Positions 7,477 to 15,435 of a stretch of DNA of 52,255 nt are shown in pieces. Location of the stretch: positions 1 to 52,255 of the forward strand of contig JAJYCQ010000008.1 in the NCBI GenBank assembly GCA_021778315.1. Direction: 5' to 3'. Numbering within the stretch: position 1 is the stretch's first letter; every line of letters begins with the position of its first letter. A program made the position numbers and the translations under genes. The notes under the pieces were generated by a model, which saw nothing but the letters and a program-made list of their open reading frames with translations, ran no database searches and was not told where the DNA came from. The stretch comes from Acidobacteriota bacterium (lineage in GTDB: Bacteria; Acidobacteriota; Terriglobia; Terriglobales; Acidobacteriaceae).

Positions 7477-8370
7477 TCATGCTGCGACCTCCGCAAGTTC
7501 CTCGTTGGGTACTTCGTCCGCGACGGGCGGCTCCAATGCGGCGAGGATGAGGCTGGCGGTATGTTGGATGACTTCGAGAGACTCGGCCAACAATGAGGCG
7601 TTGCCTTTGTAAAGCTGGATGTAGTCGGCGGAGGCCGAACCATTCAGCAGCCCAACAGCCTTCCCGACAACGAACGCCACGGACTCGGCTTCGGTCTCGC
7701 GCATGGTCTTCGTCGTTGCCGTGCGGCGTTCGCTGCGGTGCAGGAGTTCGTGTCCTGCCTCATGGACAAGCGTGGTGAATGTTTCAGCCTTCGACTGTCC
7801 GGGTAGCAGCACGATGCGTCCGCCGTAGCTCATACCAAGGGCTGGCGCAATCTTTTCGCTGTAGCTCACTGCAATTCCTTTGCTGTTGAGGAACGCGGTC
7901 AGGCGCTCGATGTTCTCGCCGGGGTCTCCTGCCACGCACTCCATCTCCGGCAACTCGACACCGTTGGTCTGGGAGATATCGAAGACGTAGGCATTGCGGA
8001 AGCCTAGAACTATCCGCTCGTTCTGCTTGGTGATGTCCTTCTCGGCTTGAATGTCTTTCTTACGCCGAACGCCAACGATGGGAGCAAGGATGCGGATGCC
8101 CTTGGCTCCGGCATTGACACTGCGGCCAAGATTCTTCCATGTCCAGAACCCGGCCACGCGTGTAGCAGTCGGCATCTGTCGCGCAATCTCCAGCACGTTT
8201 CCGAAGCTGTACTGGTGAAAGCGGCTCATGGCGTTGAGGTAGTTGGTGAGGGCGTCAGAGTGTCCGGCTTCCAGCTGCTCAATCAGCAGCTTGATGTTGG
8301 CGGCGATGAGTTCCTGTTTGGTGTTGGGCTTCTTGCTGTCAATAGTGGCGATGGTCTTGGTGGTGTTCAT
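7477..8370 (-). CDS. ArdC-like antirestriction protein with metallopeptidase domain
   Basis: A 297-residue protein. The N-terminal 130 residues match the ArdC-type ssDNA-binding domain (LTNYLNAMSRFHQYSFGN, then GFWTWKNLGR and GAKGIRILAP). The C-terminal domain has a zinc-peptidase motif HEAGH at 203-207 and a downstream Glu in ETEAES as third-ligand candidate. ArdC proteins are carried on conjugative plasmids and protect incoming single strands against restriction. The start at 8370 is supported by AGGAGG about 9 bp upstream; an in-frame ATG further upstream has no ribosome site. It lies downstream of the relaxase on the same strand, consistent with a mobilisation module that protects DNA on entry. 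Confidence 0.85.
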   Translation of the reverse strand: MNTTKTIATIDSKKPNTKQELIAANIKLLIEQLEAGHSDALTNYLNAMSRFHQYSFGNVLEIARQMPTATRVAGFWTWKNLGRSVNAGAKGIRILAPIVGVRRKKDIQAEKDITKQNERIVLGFRNAYVFDISQTNGVELPEMECVAGDPGENIERLTAFLNSKGIAVSYSEKIAPALGMSYGGRIVLLPGQSKAETFTTLVHEAGHELLHRSERRTATTKTMRETEAESVAFVVGKAVGLLNGSASADYIQLYKGNASLLAESLEVIQHTASLILAALEPPVADEVPNEELAEVAA

Positions 8371-8788
8371 GGGTGTTTCCTCCTTGGGTTTGGCATTTGC
8401 ACGTCCACGTTGAAACGCGGCATGTACATGCCGAACGCCACCTGGCGAAGGCGGGGGTAGCAAACGGAAAGGTCTTGGAGCGGAGCTTTTTGGGGGGACC
8501 GCGCTTTAGCGTGGGGGAGCCAAAACCCGAAGGGCGAATGGCCTTGAAGAGCGCGAGGGGAGACCCCTTAGCAAGGTCTGGCTTCCATATCCGTGCGCTT
8601 CAGCGCACAAGAACTATAGGAGGGCGTTGCGGGAGTACCCTCCCGCAGAGGTGGCAGCGGAGAACGCGCAAGCGGTCGCAGCCCGGAGGAACCATCCTCC
8701 GCACACGCAGACATCTGTTTGAGTACCAGTCGTAGGATGCTTGTTCCGTTCGACGAATCGTTGCTGCACTCAGATGGGCAGGCGGCTT
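8371..8788. other. 418-bp spacer with three perfect short hairpins
   Basis: No gene is recognised. Three tetraloop hairpins lie within about 110 bp: GTGCGC-TTCA-GCGCAC (8593-8608), TGCGGGAG-TACC-CTCCCGCA (8628-8647) and CGGAGGA-ACCA-TCCTCCG (8684-8701). They sit between the relaxase stop and the ArdC-like gene, so on the minus-strand transcript they would be an intercistronic structured region affecting mRNA stability or partial termination. None has a U-tract. Confidence 0.5.
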
Positions 8789-11572
8789 TTATAGTTCGAT
8801 TGCATATCCGTAGTTGTGTTCCTGCTTCGGCGCAATCTCGGGCTGTAGCGGCGTGATAGATTGCTCTGGCTTAATCGCCGGAGATGGTTTCAACTTTATC
8901 GCTGGTATGTGGGCGCTCGCGTGGGACACGTCATGCCCTAACGCCTCCGGCAGCTTCGTGCGGTCGTTGGTGTACACCTGTGCGTCCTCCGCGCCACGCG
9001 AGACAGCGACGTAAGCCATGCGGCTGTTGAGAAGGTCTTTCGCGGCCAACTCGGTATCGACGTGAATCAGTACGCGCTCGGCGGTCTGTCCCTGGCTGGA
9101 ATGGCTCGTCACCGCGTAGCCGTGATCGAGATGGGGATGCTCGCGCGGATCAAGCTGTACGTCGCGGCCACCGTCCATCTTCAAGCGCATCTGCCGGTCC
9201 GGGTCGATGGCTTCGACCGTTCCTAATTCGCGGTTGGCAATCTTCAAGTCATTCGCTGGCGCGGTGAACTGGATGCGGTCACCCACGGCGAAGCTGCGCG
9301 GTTCCTCGCGGTAAACAGAAACGCCCTGCTGCCGTCTTGGATCATAGGTCTGCTCGGAGCCATCGGCCCGCACCACGGTTAACAGGTTCTTGTCAGCATC
9401 AACGCTTTTGACCCGCGCGTATTCGCCGCGCTCGATGCCAGTCTCTTTGGACGCGCGCGCGTAACGCACTACGTCGTTGAACTCGTACCGGGCGGCCCAT
9501 GTCCGCTCCGGCCCGGTGAGGTCCTGGCGGGGCACTAGCGCCTCGATGCGATGCTCGTCTTTGCTAACAAGACCACGCTCCTGCATCTCGGCACGAATCG
9601 CCAAGTTGATCTCCACGCGGGAACGATTGTCGGGCGAGACGACGAACGTTCCCTCCGGCGACTTCGCATATTCTTTCGCAATCGCGGTGACGCGTTCCTC
9701 GCGGCCTGCAATCTCATGGACGCGACCCTGCCTCTCCAAACCCTGCACGGCCTCGCGCACCTCGCCACGCGCAAGTTGCTCGACCACCTGTTTCAACTCC
9801 GGGTCCTTCTGCCGGACGATCTCTTCGAGCTTCACAGTTTTCATACCCGCGTCCTGTAACTGCGCGAAGGGACGCCCGGCCTCTACCGCTTCATGCTGCC
9901 GCCGATCACCGACCAGCAACACGCGATCATTCGGATGCAGGCGATTCACAAACTCGTGCATCTGTTTGGTGGAGGCAAGCGAAGATTCGTCGAGCACATA
10001 CAATCGTCGATCACCCGTGTCCGGCTGCTGTCCGCGTGCAAGATGCTTTTGCAGCGTGGATGTTTCCATACCGGCATCGGCCAGCTTTTGCGCAGCGCGG
10101 GATGTGGGAGCAAAGCCTTCGACCTTGTACCCTTGGGCCTCAGCGCCTTCACGGATGACGGCCAGCGTCGTGGTCTTACCTGCACCGGCGATTCCATCCA
10201 ATCCCACCATCTTTTCGCGGGAAAGAAAAATATCATCGACGACCTGACGCTGCGAGACATTCAGCTCGGGGTGACGGGCTTCAGTCGCCACGCGGAGCTG
10301 CGAATCCACCAGCATCGGATTATTCACTCCACGCTGATTGCCTTCCTGCATCCGTGCGACGATCTCGCGTTCCATGCGAAGCATGGCAGCGGTGGTGTAC
10401 TGCTGTCCCGCTCCGGCATGATCGACGGTGCGGAACTCGCCCCGCGCGGCCCGCTGCGCGAACTCCTGCTGGATATGCGCATACGTCGTCTCACCCATAC
10501 CACGGCTGAGCGCCGCTTCCAGAAGTTCGCGTCGGTCCAGCACAGCGGAACGCTCGAAGAGATGATCGCGGGCATAGGTGACGGCCTGCCGCGCGATTCG
10601 GTCCGGTTCGTAAACGTGGCGCTGGCTATTCTCGCGTGCCTCAGCCACCACACGGTCGGCCCGATGCCCATACTGCGCGGCCAGCTCGCGATGCCGCTCC
10701 AATACCTCTTCCGGCGATAGCAGTTCTTTGCTGTCCCGCGTTCGATGGGCGGCAACCTGGGCAGCTCCCGCTCCATCGAATCCCATCTCTCGCAGATGAT
10801 CTTTGATCTGCTCCCGGCGCGGGCTGCTGGCCTCCAAATACTCTTTCGTATACCCCTTGATCTCCGGCTGTCCATGCTTGCCGCGCTCGAGCTCATAACC
10901 CAACCCCTGCAACCGCATCGCCAGCTCGGAACGATAAACGCTGGTGGCATAGCGTTGCGAAGCAAACAGCTCCTGCGGCTGCAAGGCGCGGGTTTGTCCG
11001 TTGTCGCGCTCGGTGACGTTGAAGATCACAGCATGGGTGTGAAGCTGCGGGGCGGCATAGCCGTCCACAGGCCGCGCAGTGTCGTGCTCGAAGGTAGCCG
11101 CAACAAATTTGCCTGTCGTCTCCGGCGCGTGGACGTTGCCGATCCGCGCCTGCGTATACCGTTCCAGCTCTCCAAGGACAACACGCACGCTGTCCCGATG
11201 CGCCTCTCGCACACGCTCATCGCCGCCCACCAGGGCCGTGAGAGAAACCGACTTCGGCGCGGAGAACGTAGCGTCCCAACCGGCGCGGTGTTCCACGCTC
11301 GTCACTTCCTTGCCGAATTTGCCTTCATAGGTTTTGCAAACCTGATGGCGAACGAGCTGCGCTTCCGTGTGCGGATGCTGGCCTTCGGTAAGCCTGGCGA
11401 AGTGCTCATTGCCAACCGGACCCGATAAACTCCACTGCTCGGCCAGCTTGCCCTGCCACTCACTATGTCCCTGCTGGTCGCGGCTCCAATAGTTCTGCCG
11501 CTCCGACGCAAACTCCCGCTCATGGTAGGTCCTCACCTGGCTTGCCGAGAGCGGTTTGGAGATGGTCAGCAT
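8789..11572 (-). CDS. MobF-family conjugative relaxase-helicase (TrwC/TraI type)
   Basis: A 927-residue relaxase that would nick oriT, bind covalently to the 5' end and unwind the transferred strand. N-terminal relaxase domain: Tyr16 and Tyr28 are candidate nucleophiles, and the metal-binding His triad is H163 plus H178/H180 in QLHTHAVIFN. The C-terminal superfamily I helicase domain has Walker A GIAGAGKTT (near residue 490), Walker B YVLDESSLAS, LLVGDRRQH, and late motifs VTSHSSQGQT and AYVAVSRG. The length is typical of MobF proteins. AAGGAG lies about 10 bp before the ATG. It is followed at a distance by the ArdC-like gene and preceded by two small mobilisation genes, all on the minus strand. 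No type IV secretion or complete coupling-protein gene is in the window, so the element is at best mobilisable. Confidence 0.93.
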   Translation of the reverse strand: MLTISKPLSASQVRTYHEREFASERQNYWSRDQQGHSEWQGKLAEQWSLSGPVGNEHFARLTEGQHPHTEAQLVRHQVCKTYEGKFGKEVTSVEHRAGWDATFSAPKSVSLTALVGGDERVREAHRDSVRVVLGELERYTQARIGNVHAPETTGKFVAATFEHDTARPVDGYAAPQLHTHAVIFNVTERDNGQTRALQPQELFASQRYATSVYRSELAMRLQGLGYELERGKHGQPEIKGYTKEYLEASSPRREQIKDHLREMGFDGAGAAQVAAHRTRDSKELLSPEEVLERHRELAAQYGHRADRVVAEARENSQRHVYEPDRIARQAVTYARDHLFERSAVLDRRELLEAALSRGMGETTYAHIQQEFAQRAARGEFRTVDHAGAGQQYTTAAMLRMEREIVARMQEGNQRGVNNPMLVDSQLRVATEARHPELNVSQRQVVDDIFLSREKMVGLDGIAGAGKTTTLAVIREGAEAQGYKVEGFAPTSRAAQKLADAGMETSTLQKHLARGQQPDTGDRRLYVLDESSLASTKQMHEFVNRLHPNDRVLLVGDRRQHEAVEAGRPFAQLQDAGMKTVKLEEIVRQKDPELKQVVEQLARGEVREAVQGLERQGRVHEIAGREERVTAIAKEYAKSPEGTFVVSPDNRSRVEINLAIRAEMQERGLVSKDEHRIEALVPRQDLTGPERTWAARYEFNDVVRYARASKETGIERGEYARVKSVDADKNLLTVVRADGSEQTYDPRRQQGVSVYREEPRSFAVGDRIQFTAPANDLKIANRELGTVEAIDPDRQMRLKMDGGRDVQLDPREHPHLDHGYAVTSHSSQGQTAERVLIHVDTELAAKDLLNSRMAYVAVSRGAEDAQVYTNDRTKLPEALGHDVSHASAHIPAIKLKPSPAIKPEQSITPLQPEIAPKQEHNYGYAIEL

Positions 11573-11596
11573 CTGCGCTCTGCTCCTTTCGACGCC

Positions 11597-12391
11597 TCAC
11601 TCAATCCCTTTGGATTCATCCCACATAAACCCGTTGCTCTTGGCAGCGGGTGTTTGAGGAGGCGGCAGTGCGGTCTGTGCGACAGCGCCTGACGTGGCCT
11701 GCTGCGTCGTTGCCGGTTTCGCTAAGGGACGAACCTCAATCAAAGGCTTGCGGGCGGAGGTTCGTAGTGCTCGTTGCGCCCGGACACTCTTCCTGAAGTC
11801 AGCGCCCGAATGGAGCACTTTCTGTCCCAGCTCTCGCCATAGCGGAACCGGCCTTCCCCACAGATACCGCTCCCGGCGAGCGCTCCGCCACGACAGGATC
11901 AGCAACCAGAGAAGCAGTGCAGCGACGAGCAGCAAAGCTGGCTGCAGAAAGTAATGCCACACAGGCTCTCCACAGAAAAACTCCTCCCGAAGCAGCGCCG
12001 CCAGCTTCGCTGAATTCACCTCCGTCGGCAAACCTCGTTCGATGCCTGTCCAGCCGTCCACCTCCGCCTTCCGGTTCATCCAGAAGGGCAGGATGTCCCC
12101 TTTCCAGAGCAGCTCCCGAGCCGGAATCGGAAGCAGGTCGGCTTCGGTAGCCAGGCTGTATTGCAGGTTCGGTTTGCTCTTCTTCGATCCGGCTGCGGGT
12201 TTCACCTTCCAGATCCATTGAATCTCGCTCGTTGCTGTCGGGTCTGTCGCATGCAAGGAAGTGGCCAGATATGCGCCAACGTAGTACCGCTGGAGCGGCG
12301 TCAAGGTGTAGAGCAGTGGACGCAGAAACACCCCAAAGCCAGCGGACAGCAGGAACATTCCGGCCACGACGACAAAGAGAAGTTTCTTCAT
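11597..12391 (-). CDS. Mobilisation-associated membrane protein of unknown function
   Basis: A 264-residue protein with a signal/anchor segment (1-25, KKLLFVVVAGMFLLSAGFGVFL), an extracytoplasmic middle region, a second membrane segment at about 150-170 (QPALLLVAALLLWLLILSW) and a basic cytoplasmic tail. The two-helix arrangement resembles the N-terminal membrane part of type IV coupling proteins, but no ATPase domain follows, so it is not called as one. Its ATG overlaps the stop of the MobC-like gene, and the relaxase starts 24 bp downstream, so it belongs to the same operon. It may help dock the relaxosome at the membrane (inference). Confidence 0.6.
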   Translation of the reverse strand: MKKLLFVVVAGMFLLSAGFGVFLRPLLYTLTPLQRYYVGAYLATSLHATDPTATSEIQWIWKVKPAAGSKKSKPNLQYSLATEADLLPIPARELLWKGDILPFWMNRKAEVDGWTGIERGLPTEVNSAKLAALLREEFFCGEPVWHYFLQPALLLVAALLLWLLILSWRSARRERYLWGRPVPLWRELGQKVLHSGADFRKSVRAQRALRTSARKPLIEVRPLAKPATTQQATSGAVAQTALPPPQTPAAKSNGFMWDESKGIE

Positions 12392-12813
12392 CGCTCACCA
12401 CCTCCCACTCCCTCCTGGGACAGAAACTCTGAGAGCAGTTTGCGGGCGTCGGCCAGCTTGCGGGCATTGGCCTGGTCACGGATCTTGACCACGGAATCGG
12501 GCAGCAGATGCTTGCCTTCCGCGTTCGCCAGGGCCGTCGCGTGGAAGAGGTTCAGGAGCATGTAGCGTAGTGCCGAGACCTCGGCCAGCACCAACTCTGT
12601 CGGGTCTGCCGGACGCTCCCGCGCGGCTTTCAGGGCCAGATCGCGCAGCCATTCCGCCAAGGATTCTCCCGCGCCTTCGGCGGCAGCTTCTATCTCCGCC
12701 AGCTCTTCCGGCGTCACCCTTGTCGAGATGGTTTTGGCACGAAGAACTGGACGCGCTTCGCCACCGGGCGAGGCTGGAGACTGCAACGGAGTCGGGATGC
12801 GGGAATTGCTCAT
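12388..12813 (-). CDS. MobC-like relaxosome accessory protein (ribbon-helix-helix)
   Basis: A 141-residue protein whose central region (about 28-65: STRVTPEELAEIEAAAE then SLAEWLRDLALKAARER) matches the ribbon-helix-helix plus helix pattern of MobC/plasmid mobilisation relaxosome proteins. A helical C-terminus follows. Such proteins bind oriT and recruit the relaxase, and often autoregulate the mob operon. The start at 12813 is preferred because an upstream ATG would add 22 residues of atypical composition; GAGG lies about 11 bp upstream. First gene of the minus-strand mob operon, overlapping the next gene by 4 bp. Confidence 0.7.
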   Translation of the reverse strand: MSNSRIPTPLQSPASPGGEARPVLRAKTISTRVTPEELAEIEAAAEGAGESLAEWLRDLALKAARERPADPTELVLAEVSALRYMLLNLFHATALANAEGKHLLPDSVVKIRDQANARKLADARKLLSEFLSQEGVGGGER

Positions 12814-13070
12814 CGAGAAGCCCGCCTCGTAATCAGCTTGCACCCTGCGATGTTGGCCGTCAAGCCCCGGATGCGGCAAACCATTGTCTTTCAGTACGTT
12901 TACGCGTCATACCCTCTGAGGCACATACGCGTTTACGCGCGTGAACACATCAAAACGCGTCTCGAAGGTGTCCCCTGCAAGTTCATGATTTTCTGCGTGT
13001 TGACGCCCGTAAACATAGATACGGCTCACGTATACACGCAGCATCCCATTTGGGGGTGACGTGTCAGACC
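12814..13070. promoter_or_regulatory. Candidate oriT/operator region upstream of the mob operon
   Basis: Non-coding sequence directly upstream of the MobC-like gene with repeated ACGCG/TACGC words. GTTTACGCG occurs twice in the same orientation (12898-12906 and 12931-12939), 33 bp apart, about three helical turns. ACGCG-TTTACG-CGCGT (12928-12943) can form a small hairpin. oriT and RHH-protein operators usually lie here in MobF elements. No nic site was identified by similarity. Confidence 0.4.
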
Positions 13071-13583
13071 TACTACCGCTGCGCAGCAGCGTAACGCTCT
13101 GTTCTCAGGACTCAATTGCCACAATGACGTCCGACTCAGGGCTTATCTGTTCGCAGCCGAGCCGCTTCCCTCCCGGATGTATATAGTCCAAAAGCCCTAG
13201 CTCTCACATGGCCGACCGATAAACCAGCGACCTGCTCAACAGCTCATGAGAGCCCGTTGCTAACACGCTTGTCACATAGGAGGCACGTTTGAAGTGGTCG
13301 TTTCGTTGATGGGTTTGATGAATGCCGATAGGAGAGTAAGTGTGTTACAGAGCGATGGCAACCAGAGCGATCCTATAACTGCATACTCCGTCAAGCGAAC
13401 AGCCACAGAACAAGGTCCTGTACCCCCAACCACTTCCGAGCATCGCAACGATCCGTTTGATGGTGTGGCGCAGCGAAAGGGGACGAAATCTTGGGTGATG
13501 AATTGTTCGATTGCGTCCCTTTGAGGAGAGTTGGCGCCACCCGGACTGATTCCGAAGAGCCTGGACGACAATACTGGCTAGAG
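13071..13583. other. 513-bp gap without recognised genes
   Basis: Between the mob control region and the 3' end of the nitrate regulator. Reading frames here are short and lack ribosome sites or recognisable domains, and base composition is more mixed than in neighbouring genes. It may be a junction between the mob module and the nitrate cluster. Nothing further is supported. Confidence 0.4.
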
Positions 13584-15233
13584 TCAGCTGTTGCTTCGGC
13601 GCATGTCGTCCGTAAGGAGAATTGCTTCCGCGACCTCACGCATTGCCTTGCGGCGCTGGCGGCTCTCGCGTTGCATGCGGCGATAGGCCTCCTCTTCGGT
13701 GAGCTGGAAGTCACGCTGTAGCACGCTCTTGGCGCGGTCGAGAAGTTTGCGGGTCTCGAGTCGATCAGAGAGTTGAAGGTTTTCAGTTTCGAGGCGGGCG
13801 CGTTCTAGTTCCGCTCCAACCAGAAAGCCGATGGTCGACAGCAACCGTACCTCTACCGCGGTGTGCTGATAGGGCAGCCGGTGCTGCATCGTAATGACGC
13901 CAACGACGCGTCCGGCGCAGAGGATGGGCGTGCACAGGATCGCTTCAAACCGATCTTCGGGCAGACTGATGAAGGCGCTGAAGCGCGGATCTTCCGAGGC
14001 CTTGGAGTCTATGGCGACCGGCTCGCGATGTTGCGCCACCCAGCCCGTGATTCCCTGACCAAGTTTCAGCCCGAGGTGGTCGACGAGATCAGTGTGTGGA
14101 TTCTTGGAAGCGCGCAACACCAGCTTCTCGCCCTCCAGCACGTACACAAAGCACGAGTCGCAGGGGACCATGATCGTGACAAAGTCGAGCACGCGCTTGA
14201 GCACCTCGTGGAGTGGGTCCGCCTTGGCGATGCGGCTGCTGAGCTCGTGAAGAAACTCCATGGGCAGCAGGCCATCACGGAAGCCGGCCATGGTGGAGGT
14301 TGATTCTGCAATGCGACGCACACCGGACTTCGGCACAGAGGTGTCGGCTGGTGCGGCTGGAGGGGTTGGGATGAGGCCAGACACTGCGTGATCCCGCTTG
14401 CTCTTCAAGAGCTTGCCGGCGTACTGTGCGGCTTCGTTCACTAGGAAGCCCATCTTCGGCCGCGACGGCTCAAAGTCTGGAATCACTCCGTAATGAGTGA
14501 GTTCCTCAGTCGTAGTGGGGCCAATCGAGAGCACCACCATGGAGGCTAGGCCCGCACGCAACTGCTCCACCAGCCCAATCTGCTCTGCGACCTGGAACAG
14601 GTGAATCACCTGCACGGCGGTCATAAACAGCACGACGTCGACGAAACCGGTGGTGATGCCGAGCACGCACTCGCGCAGCGGCTGCAGATCTTCCGGAAGG
14701 GCCCACTGGTAGACGGGCACCTTGGTGACCGAGAGGCATCGCTCACTGAGCGCAGAGATGAGCTCGGGATTTGATGCGCCGTACTCCTGCAGCGCAACCC
14801 GCATGCCTGCGAGCGAGGGCCCAAACGACTCGTCCAGCTTCGCCATCACCTCGCGCCAGGTGTTGGGATCGTCGCTCGTTGCAAGGACGGGAACTTTCAG
14901 CTCGCGCAGAATCTGCTCCGGCTTTGGTCCGCGAGCGGCGATGCGCACTCTGCGCAATGCATCCACGACCAGTGCCGCATCGTAGCGCGTCTTTGCGATA
15001 TCCATTAATGCGCGCACGCCGACGCCGGTCATGAAGATGACTAAATCAAACTGGTCGGCCAGCAAATCGCGAATGAAGTCCAGCGCAGCATTCTGCGTCT
15101 CCAGCGGAACCTCGCGCATGGAAGGCACAACGAAGGGTTCGCCCCGGTAGGTGCGAATCAGCTTCTCAACTTCCTTTGCACGACGGCTCTCAAGTGCAAG
15201 TACCCTGAGACCGTCAAAGCTGGCATGGGCCAT
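13584..15233 (-). CDS. HemD-GAF-ANTAR regulator of nitrate assimilation (putative antiterminator)
   Basis: A 549-residue three-part protein. Residues 5-275 resemble uroporphyrinogen-III synthase (HemD), with LIFMTGVGVRAL and repeated alpha/beta halves. Residues 325-475 form a GAF domain (FLHELSSRI, GQGITGWVAQ, PILCAGRVVGVI). Residues 485-540 match ANTAR (RKLLDRAKSVLQRDF, LTEEEAYRRMQRESRQRRKAMREVAEAIL). ANTAR domains bind paired RNA hairpins and prevent transcription termination, as in NasR control of nitrate genes. HemD-like domains are fused to DNA-binding domains in actinobacterial nitrate regulators (NnaR), but the ANTAR fusion is a different output. The start at 15233 has AAGGA four bases upstream; the in-frame extension is less likely. 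It lies next to the nitrate porin on the same strand and divergent to the nitrite/nitrate reductase operon. Whether the HemD part is catalytic or only senses tetrapyrrole is unknown. Confidence 0.85.
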   Translation of the reverse strand: MAHASFDGLRVLALESRRAKEVEKLIRTYRGEPFVVPSMREVPLETQNAALDFIRDLLADQFDLVIFMTGVGVRALMDIAKTRYDAALVVDALRRVRIAARGPKPEQILRELKVPVLATSDDPNTWREVMAKLDESFGPSLAGMRVALQEYGASNPELISALSERCLSVTKVPVYQWALPEDLQPLRECVLGITTGFVDVVLFMTAVQVIHLFQVAEQIGLVEQLRAGLASMVVLSIGPTTTEELTHYGVIPDFEPSRPKMGFLVNEAAQYAGKLLKSKRDHAVSGLIPTPPAAPADTSVPKSGVRRIAESTSTMAGFRDGLLPMEFLHELSSRIAKADPLHEVLKRVLDFVTIMVPCDSCFVYVLEGEKLVLRASKNPHTDLVDHLGLKLGQGITGWVAQHREPVAIDSKASEDPRFSAFISLPEDRFEAILCTPILCAGRVVGVITMQHRLPYQHTAVEVRLLSTIGFLVGAELERARLETENLQLSDRLETRKLLDRAKSVLQRDFQLTEEEAYRRMQRESRQRRKAMREVAEAILLTDDMRRSNS

Positions 15234-15261
15234 GAGTCCTTGGGTTCTACCAAATGGAGAT

Positions 15262-15283
15262 ATCGCAGTCGGTGAACTGCGAT
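15262..15283. promoter_or_regulatory. Perfect 8-bp dyad upstream of the regulator gene
   Basis: ATCGCAGT (15262-15269) and ACTGCGAT (15276-15283) are perfect inverted repeats around six bases, 29 bp upstream of the regulator ATG. A second small dyad, TGTAC-T-GTACA, adjoins it. On the regulator mRNA it would fold into a hairpin with loop TCACCG, which lacks the ANTAR A1/G4 pattern. It could be an operator or an RNA element for autoregulation. Confidence 0.4.
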
Positions 15284-15435
15284 GTACTGTACAGGAATCC
15301 TTCGCCAATGGCAGGGGAGAGGATTAGACGCCGGAAACGAAGCGTATTACAGTGAAGGATACACGCAGACGCGTCGCGCTCAAAGCGGAGGGGTGCCTCT
15401 GCACAGGGGAGGCAAGGGGGCTGTCCGTCCTTGCA

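Noticed and set aside
11597..12391. Type IV coupling protein
   Set aside because: Membrane topology is similar to its N-terminus, but no Walker motifs or ATPase domain are present.
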